In this document: positions 15,393 through 18,818 of the stretch, piece by piece
Position numbering within the stretch: the first letter of the stretch is position 1
Layout: every line of letters begins with the position of its first letter
Assembly (NCBI GenBank): GCA_031258995.1
Contig: JAIRMB010000025.1
Location: 1 to 18,818, forward strand
Length of the DNA: 18,818 nt
Direction of reading: 5' to 3'
DNA from: Puniceicoccales bacterium
GTDB lineage: Bacteria; Verrucomicrobiota; Verrucomicrobiia; Opitutales; JAIRLM01
Made by a program: the position numbers and the translations under genes
The notes under the pieces: generated by a model
What the model saw: the letters and a program-made list of their open reading frames with translations, nothing else
The model's database searches: none
Told to the model about the DNA's origin: nothing

Positions 15393-15450
15393 CGCCGCAA
15401 CTCGCCAATTTGCACGGCTTTCAAATCATAGATACGGCGCCTTTTAATTT
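15392..15450 (+). terminator. Weak long-loop terminator candidate after hppA
   Basis: GCGCCG at the hppA stop (15392-15397) can pair with CGGCGC (15435-15440), which is followed by CTTTTAATTT. The stem is short and the loop over 30 nt, so this is only a possibility. Confidence 0.2.
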
Positions 15451-15477
15451 GTAAAAAATGCTATTTTTGAGTATCCT
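15449..15477 (+). promoter_or_regulatory. Candidate promoter of the metalloprotease gene, start-proximal
   Basis: TTGTAA (15449-15454) and TATCCT (15472-15477), each 4 of 6 to consensus, are 17 nt apart in AT-rich DNA. The -10 box ends 6 nt before ATG 15484, so the transcript would start at the start codon. No Shine-Dalgarno sequence is visible between them. Confidence 0.4.
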
Positions 15478-15483
15478 CCCGCA

Positions 15484-16287
15484 ATGGCAAGGAACCCTCT
15501 TTTTCTGGAGCCAATCGCCGGCGGGCCTGTTTTTAATGAAGCCAAGTTTTTCCGCGACGCCGAGGCCCTACACCTATCTTTTCAGGAAACATTGGTCTAT
15601 TCGCAGACCCAGGATTCCGAAGTGCGTGGGCGGGCAAATGACTATGTCTGCTACGAGCCGGAGTTTGAGAACGCCCTGGATGAAATTTGTTCTAACGTGG
15701 TCGGTCGTACCCTCTTCCGATTCCTTGTGACCAAGGCGAACATGCGGCGGGGCGGAAAGAAAATTTCTCTGATCGCCTACGACGGCAACGTGAACCAGTA
15801 CTCGCTGAAGGATTACGCCGTAAAGATCAATTTGAAAATGTTCGACGGCGAAGGGAACGGAATCAACGCCCGCCAGTACTACTACGTGGATGGAAATGGT
15901 GAGATCGTACCAAAGCCTAAAACTTTGGCTGGGACGATTTTTCACGAATTTAATCACGCGCTCCACGACATCGAACGGACGGGGGAAATCGAAGGTAACC
16001 GGCTGGCCGGCACGAACGAAATCCTCGCCTACACCTGGGGCAATGACGAGGAATTACGCACCATCACCGGCTGCACGCTGGGACCCAAATACGACCCCGT
16101 CTGCGACCATTGCTATGAGCTTTGCATTTGCCTAGATCGTGGCCGCACCTTCTATCCCCGCTACAGCCACGAGGGCCACGACTCCGCCAGCGGCGACCGG
16201 GAAGAGACCGATAAGCGCAGGAAATTACTGGCCCATTTTTCCGAGTCTCAAAAAATTATGGGCGGTTGGCGCGACTACGTGCTGTGA
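15484..16287 (+). CDS. M91-like zinc metalloprotease, NleD/HopH1-type effector candidate
   Basis: A 267-residue protein with one clear zincin motif, TIFHEFNHALHD: His154, Glu155 and His158 form HExxH. Downstream, ILAYTWGNDEELRTITG (about 180-196) has acidic residues that could supply the third zinc ligand. Size, motif position just past the middle, and the following NE..EELRT-like segment recall peptidase family M91, the NleD/HopH1 effectors that bacteria inject into host cells to cleave signalling kinases. There is no Sec signal peptide, as expected for a type III substrate; the N-terminal 50 residues are polar after a short MARNPLFLEP. A Cys cluster (CDHCYELCIC, 207-216) is unusual. No secretion genes are in the window, so delivery and target are unproven. 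A cytosolic or other zinc peptidase remains possible. Confidence 0.7.
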   Translation: MARNPLFLEPIAGGPVFNEAKFFRDAEALHLSFQETLVYSQTQDSEVRGRANDYVCYEPEFENALDEICSNVVGRTLFRFLVTKANMRRGGKKISLIAYDGNVNQYSLKDYAVKINLKMFDGEGNGINARQYYYVDGNGEIVPKPKTLAGTIFHEFNHALHDIERTGEIEGNRLAGTNEILAYTWGNDEELRTITGCTLGPKYDPVCDHCYELCICLDRGRTFYPRYSHEGHDSASGDREETDKRRKLLAHFSESQKIMGGWRDYVL

Positions 16288-17016
16288 TAGGGACAGCGGA
16301 ATGGGCAGTCCGGCAATTTTTCTGGTTCTCGCAGCGCGCAGAGCGCACCGCAGGACCCCCGGAATCCAATAAATAGTAGCGCGGAGGAAAGCGCTCGCTC
16401 AAGCCCCTTTGCGTTCCGGCAGAGCCGCGAAGAGAGAGATCCTGCCGCGGTGGGCCGATAGCTGCAGTCCAGTTCGCCGGCCGCGCGACCGCCTTTCAGC
16501 GAGGGCTGGGGGATTTTCGCGCCATTTTTTGCGCCTCTGGCCAAGCCAAACATTTCGTCGACATAAAGTGCTCCACATCATGATAATAGCCTATTACCGG
16601 CCCAGCAGAAGAGTCGACCGCCGAGACGGATCCGGTGCCGACTGGAAGGAAAGCGCTTCTTCTGGAAAATCGCCACCATTCACGTGGGACCAGCGGCATC
16701 GCCCATAGAGCTCTATGGTGTCACCCCAGGGATTTTTCCAGCGGCGGCCCAAACCAGCCCGGCTGCCTCGCCGTCGCCAGTCCGGCGACCGTTGAGGATT
16801 CCGGCCCGTCCGGCAATTTCTCCAAAGATCTGCCCGAAGCCCATCTGAGGGTAATCCAGCCGCAGAAAAATTCCGCCACCGAGAGCCCGCAAGGGAAGGA
16901 ATCCCTCAGAAAACGCTCACTTGCCGAAACGGTAATCGGGAAGTTCCAAAACTTTTTCGGACCGACGCCTTCCCGTTTTCGCTCGCCGACCGGTACATTT
17001 TGCCCCCTACTCTGCC
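16288..17016 (+). other. Decayed DNA upstream of the ligA relic
   Basis: About 730 nt between the protease and the recognisable ligA relic, with no intact gene. Fragments in different plus-strand frames faintly recall the DNA ligase adenylation domain: near 16575-16660 IIAYYRPSRRVDRRDGSGAD (compare the LigA stretch after KxDG that ends in TRGDG), and near 16690-16800 in another frame SPIELYGVTPGIFP and RRPLRI. The catalytic KxDG is not intact (KVLH at that place). These matches are weak and stop codons interrupt every frame. The segment is too short for the whole missing N-terminal region, so large deletions are implied. 16288-16560 shows nothing recognisable. Confidence 0.35.
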
Positions 17017-17708
17017 ATGGATATCGCCTCTCTAGGGCCCCGGCGCATCGGACAGCTTACGGGGGCTGGTCTAGTGCGGAACCTTACGGACATTTTTCAT
17101 CCGTAAATGGAACCGCTCTCCCGCGGACGGGCGAACGGTCGACCCAACGGCTTTTGGATGGCACCGAAAAGGCGAAAATTCGGCCCCACTGGCGGCTGGG
17201 TATTGGTATTCCACGCGCAGAAACGGCAAAAACGCTGGCACTACGCTGGCCATCGCTGAAAAAGTTATCGGATTGCGGCGAAGGAGAGCTGCGAAGCTAT
17301 GAAGGCATCGGCGAGGTCGTGGCTGCGAGCGTGCAAAAATTTTTTCAGAACGGCCGCAACCGGCGGCTGGCAGACGAACTGGAAACGCTAGGTCTGCGAT
17401 TTGTGGAAAGCGCGGCGGCGGACGGACCATCGGCCGGCAAAATTTTTGCAATCAACGGCACCTTTTTCACCTTCGGACGGAAAGAGCTCAGGCGGCGCGT
17501 TGAGGCGCCGGGCGGCTCCGTCCGGTCGGCCCTTTCCAGGCAGGTGGATCTGCTTTTGGTCGGCTCTGCGCCGGGATCGAAAGTTGCCGAAGCGGAAAAA
17601 TTGGGCATTTCGATAGCCGAAGAAGAGAAATTATTGGAAATGCCACTTAGATTCGAAGCTCCTTTGCGAGAACAGCGCGTCTTTGGCGCCGGCGCACGAT
17701 TGATATAA
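17017..17708 (+). pseudogene. ligA: C-terminal relic of NAD-dependent DNA ligase
   Basis: Two successive frames encode LigA C-terminal sequence. Frame one (17017-17106) reads MDIASLGPRRIGQLTGAGLV then RNLTDIFHP and stop; LigA has AMDIxGLGxxxIxxLxxxGLVxxxxDLY at this point. The match continues in a second frame from about 17107 (LPRTGERSTQRLLDGTEKAK), through RPHWRLGIGIPRAETAKTLA and YEGIGEVVAASVQKFF (helix-hairpin-helix). It then runs into a BRCT domain (about 17436-17640, GKIFAINGTFF to LLVGSAPGSKVAEAEKLG), ending at TAA 17706-17708. Against the family, WRL-GIGIP and PR-AETAK each lack about two residues. Adenylation domain, OB fold and zinc finger are not intact upstream. LigA joins nicks in replication and is normally essential, so a working copy should lie elsewhere. 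An in-frame start at 16635 would give 357 residues but the first 150 do not resemble LigA. Confidence 0.8.
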
Positions 17709-17709
17709 A

Positions 17710-17874
17710 ATGGGCTCCGGCCTAACACCTAATGCATTACACTCAAATATCAAATTGCCATTCTTCTTGTTTTTATCGATACTGGCGTTTCTTGTTGGTC
17801 CGTTGACGCCCAAAAAACACGTTACCGCGCCCCCCTTCAACGGCCCGCAGATGGCGGCTGCCCCGAGGCCGTAA
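17710..17874 (+). CDS. Doubtful 54-residue single-span membrane protein
   Basis: A short frame starting 1 nt after the ligA relic stop: MGSGLTPNALHSNIKLP, a hydrophobic span FFLFLSILAFLVGPL (about 18-32), then a Lys- and Pro-rich tail ending AAAPRP. The single span with a positively charged, Pro-rich tail is compatible with a small membrane or secreted protein. There is no clear ribosome binding site, and it could equally be debris between the relic and the next gene. Confidence 0.25.
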   Translation: MGSGLTPNALHSNIKLPFFLFLSILAFLVGPLTPKKHVTAPPFNGPQMAAAPRP

Positions 17875-17915
17875 ATCCACGCAAAAGTATCACTCCACCG
17901 CCACACGGCAGCGGA

Positions 17916-18632
17916 GTGTCTACCACTCCCATCGCCCGCCAACTAAGGTGGTGGCAATACCTTCTGATCAAAATTTTTCCATCGCTGCGACGACGGTGGC
18001 TTTCGACGGCCGCTGGCGAGCAACCGGCCCATGGAGTCGCCGCAGCCAGTACCGACCAAATTATAATCGGAAAAGATGGGCGGACATATCAAAAACACAA
18101 ATTTTCAATTGAAGGAATGCAGCACAGCGTATGGTCCTTTTCAGGTGTTAGGTTTGACGTCAGAAGTTTTACCTGTACCGAATACCCAGGCATTAAGTTA
18201 GAGCCTATTTTCTCCATAACAAGATCTCTGGCGCCCTTCGAGCGCGGAGCAGCTATTAGGGCAATACAACAAGACATACGCGTATCTGCCGTTACCGGGC
18301 ACGAAAATGGAATTGCAATTAGCAATTGCTTCGTAGAACCTCACACTCCTCCTGTATTCTGTCCGCGGGATAATATGGAGCTAATGTACAGTGAGCCGGC
18401 CTCTGAAAGATCGCTGCGACGGGAAAACCCATCCGGAAGTATGGAGCGACACATAGGCGCCGCAGACAAATATTATTTATGGTGCAGAGATAGTGACGGA
18501 TCCTCCGTGATATCGTGCGCTGCCTTACCGGCAGAATTTCTGTTCTGTTTTGCCAAGAACATGTTGACGCAGAAGCAGCAAAAGACGACGCAAACTCGGG
18601 ACCTTAGGGACAAAACCTATAAAAACCAATAG
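17916..18632 (+). CDS. Orphan protein, function unknown
   Basis: A 238-residue protein that I do not recognise. The start is a GTG at 17916; the N-terminus is basic with a short amphipathic or weakly hydrophobic stretch (LRWWQYLLIKIFPSLRRRWL, 10-29) that might associate with membranes. The body (about 48-220) looks globular, with alternating strand-like segments such as IIIGKDGRTYQKHKFSIEGM, YPGIKLEPIFSITRSLAPFE and HENGIAISNCFVEPHTPPVF. Five Cys are scattered through it and the tail is polar and basic (QKQQKTTQTRDLRDK). No enzyme motif is seen. It is markedly more AT-rich than hppA, like the other orphans here, which fits an accessory or acquired gene. The start is uncertain because no ribosome binding site is evident. 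Confidence 0.6.
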   Translation: MSTTPIARQLRWWQYLLIKIFPSLRRRWLSTAAGEQPAHGVAAASTDQIIIGKDGRTYQKHKFSIEGMQHSVWSFSGVRFDVRSFTCTEYPGIKLEPIFSITRSLAPFERGAAIRAIQQDIRVSAVTGHENGIAISNCFVEPHTPPVFCPRDNMELMYSEPASERSLRRENPSGSMERHIGAADKYYLWCRDSDGSSVISCAALPAEFLFCFAKNMLTQKQQKTTQTRDLRDKTYKNQ

Positions 18633-18644
18633 AATGCGACGCGG

Positions 18645-18764
18645 ATGTGCGGCGCCGGCTAAAAAAAGAAACTGACCGCCGGAATTGACCTTCGTATCCA
18701 CGGCCCCACTGCGATAAAGAGGTCCCGCCGATTCACCATTTTCGACGTAAGTCGCACCCGTAGG
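18645..18764 (-). pseudogene. Possible AIDA-type autotransporter repeat relic
   Basis: On the minus strand, directly after an in-frame stop (18767-18765), 40 codons read GATYVENGESAGPLYRSGAV then DTKVNSGGQFLFLAGAAH. The two roughly 18-20 residue units, with a TxVNSGG centre and GAxxT joints, resemble the AIDA-I passenger repeats of autotransporter adhesins. There is no start codon and the match ends where the frame runs antisense to the 238-residue gene. It could be a scrap of a larger adhesin gene or coincidence. Confidence 0.25.
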
Positions 18765-18779
18765 TCACGGTAAAACCGA

Positions 18780-18803
18780 GGGCCGCCCCGCAAGGGGCGG
18801 CCC
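18780..18803 (-). terminator. Strong GC hairpin, probable terminator
   Basis: GGGCCGCCCC (18780-18789) and GGGGCGGCCC (18794-18803) are a perfect 10-bp inverted repeat around GCAA. Read on the minus strand the stem is followed by TCGGTTTTA, so it most likely ends a leftward transcript entering from beyond the window. It could also end the rightward 238-residue gene, though the plus strand has only TAATAAT after it. Confidence 0.5.
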
Positions 18804-18818
18804 TAATAATCTGGCAAC

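Noticed and set aside
16275..16553. Minus-strand frame of 92 codons in the decayed segment
   Set aside because: Arg/Gly/Ala/Ser-rich, no known motif, overlaps the end of the protease gene, and lies in a segment with stops in most frames.
16635..17016. N-terminal 127 codons of the frame that joins the ligA relic
   Set aside because: They are rich in Pro, Ser, His and Arg and do not resemble the LigA OB fold or zinc finger, while a different frame carries the LigA-like MDIASLG segment; treated as non-coding decay.
1..18818. tRNA or rRNA genes, CRISPR arrays, insertion sequences, riboswitches
   Set aside because: Reading both strands I found no tRNA-like cloverleaf with a T-loop, no repeat-spacer pattern, no transposase and no recognisable riboswitch core; a covariance-model search could still find a diverged RNA.

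Overview
This window looks like a chromosomal segment of a fairly GC-rich, probably Gram-negative bacterium. Housekeeping genes for energy and translation (atpD, atpC, gpmI, serS, a membrane pyrophosphatase) alternate with orphan, more AT-rich genes and decayed gene pieces. A zinc-protease gene resembling type III effectors (NleD/HopH1, peptidase family M91), a secreted-looking flavoprotein, coiled-coil orphans and pseudogene debris suggest a host-associated organism, perhaps of the PVC/Verrucomicrobia type. That taxonomic guess is an inference from gene style and was not tested.

Layout. 1-2106, minus strand: atpD-atpC, followed by a short relic resembling the C-terminus of sigma-54 and a GC-rich hairpin. 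2266-3477, minus: a 403-residue coiled-coil orphan. 3684-7765, plus: gpmI, a CgeB-like glycosyltransferase, a 126-residue orphan with its own promoter and palindrome, and a NYN-domain protein. 7766-8356: AT-rich, with one doubtful small ORF. 8357-12868, minus: PIF1-like helicase, exported-looking NAD(P)H-dependent FMN reductase, serS and a family 2 glycosyltransferase. 13209-15392, plus: K+-dependent type membrane pyrophosphatase behind a perfect Shine-Dalgarno sequence. 15484-16287, plus: M91-like metalloprotease. 16288-17708: decayed DNA, ending in a frameshifted C-terminal relic of ligA. 17710-18632: a doubtful small membrane ORF and a 238-residue orphan. 18645-18803: a possible AIDA-type autotransporter repeat relic and a strong hairpin.

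Functional links. The ATP synthase catalytic and epsilon subunits, the ion-pumping pyrophosphatase and phosphoglycerate mutase all belong to energy metabolism but do not form one operon here. The two glycosyltransferases probably serve surface polysaccharide. A recurring feature is a promoter-like -35/-10 pair whose -10 box ends 5-7 nt before the start codon (atpD, the 403-residue orphan, gpmI, the FMN reductase, the protease). This predicts leaderless mRNAs. Other genes (hppA, the helicase, the NYN gene, the 126-residue gene, the CgeB-like gene) have a clear Shine-Dalgarno sequence.
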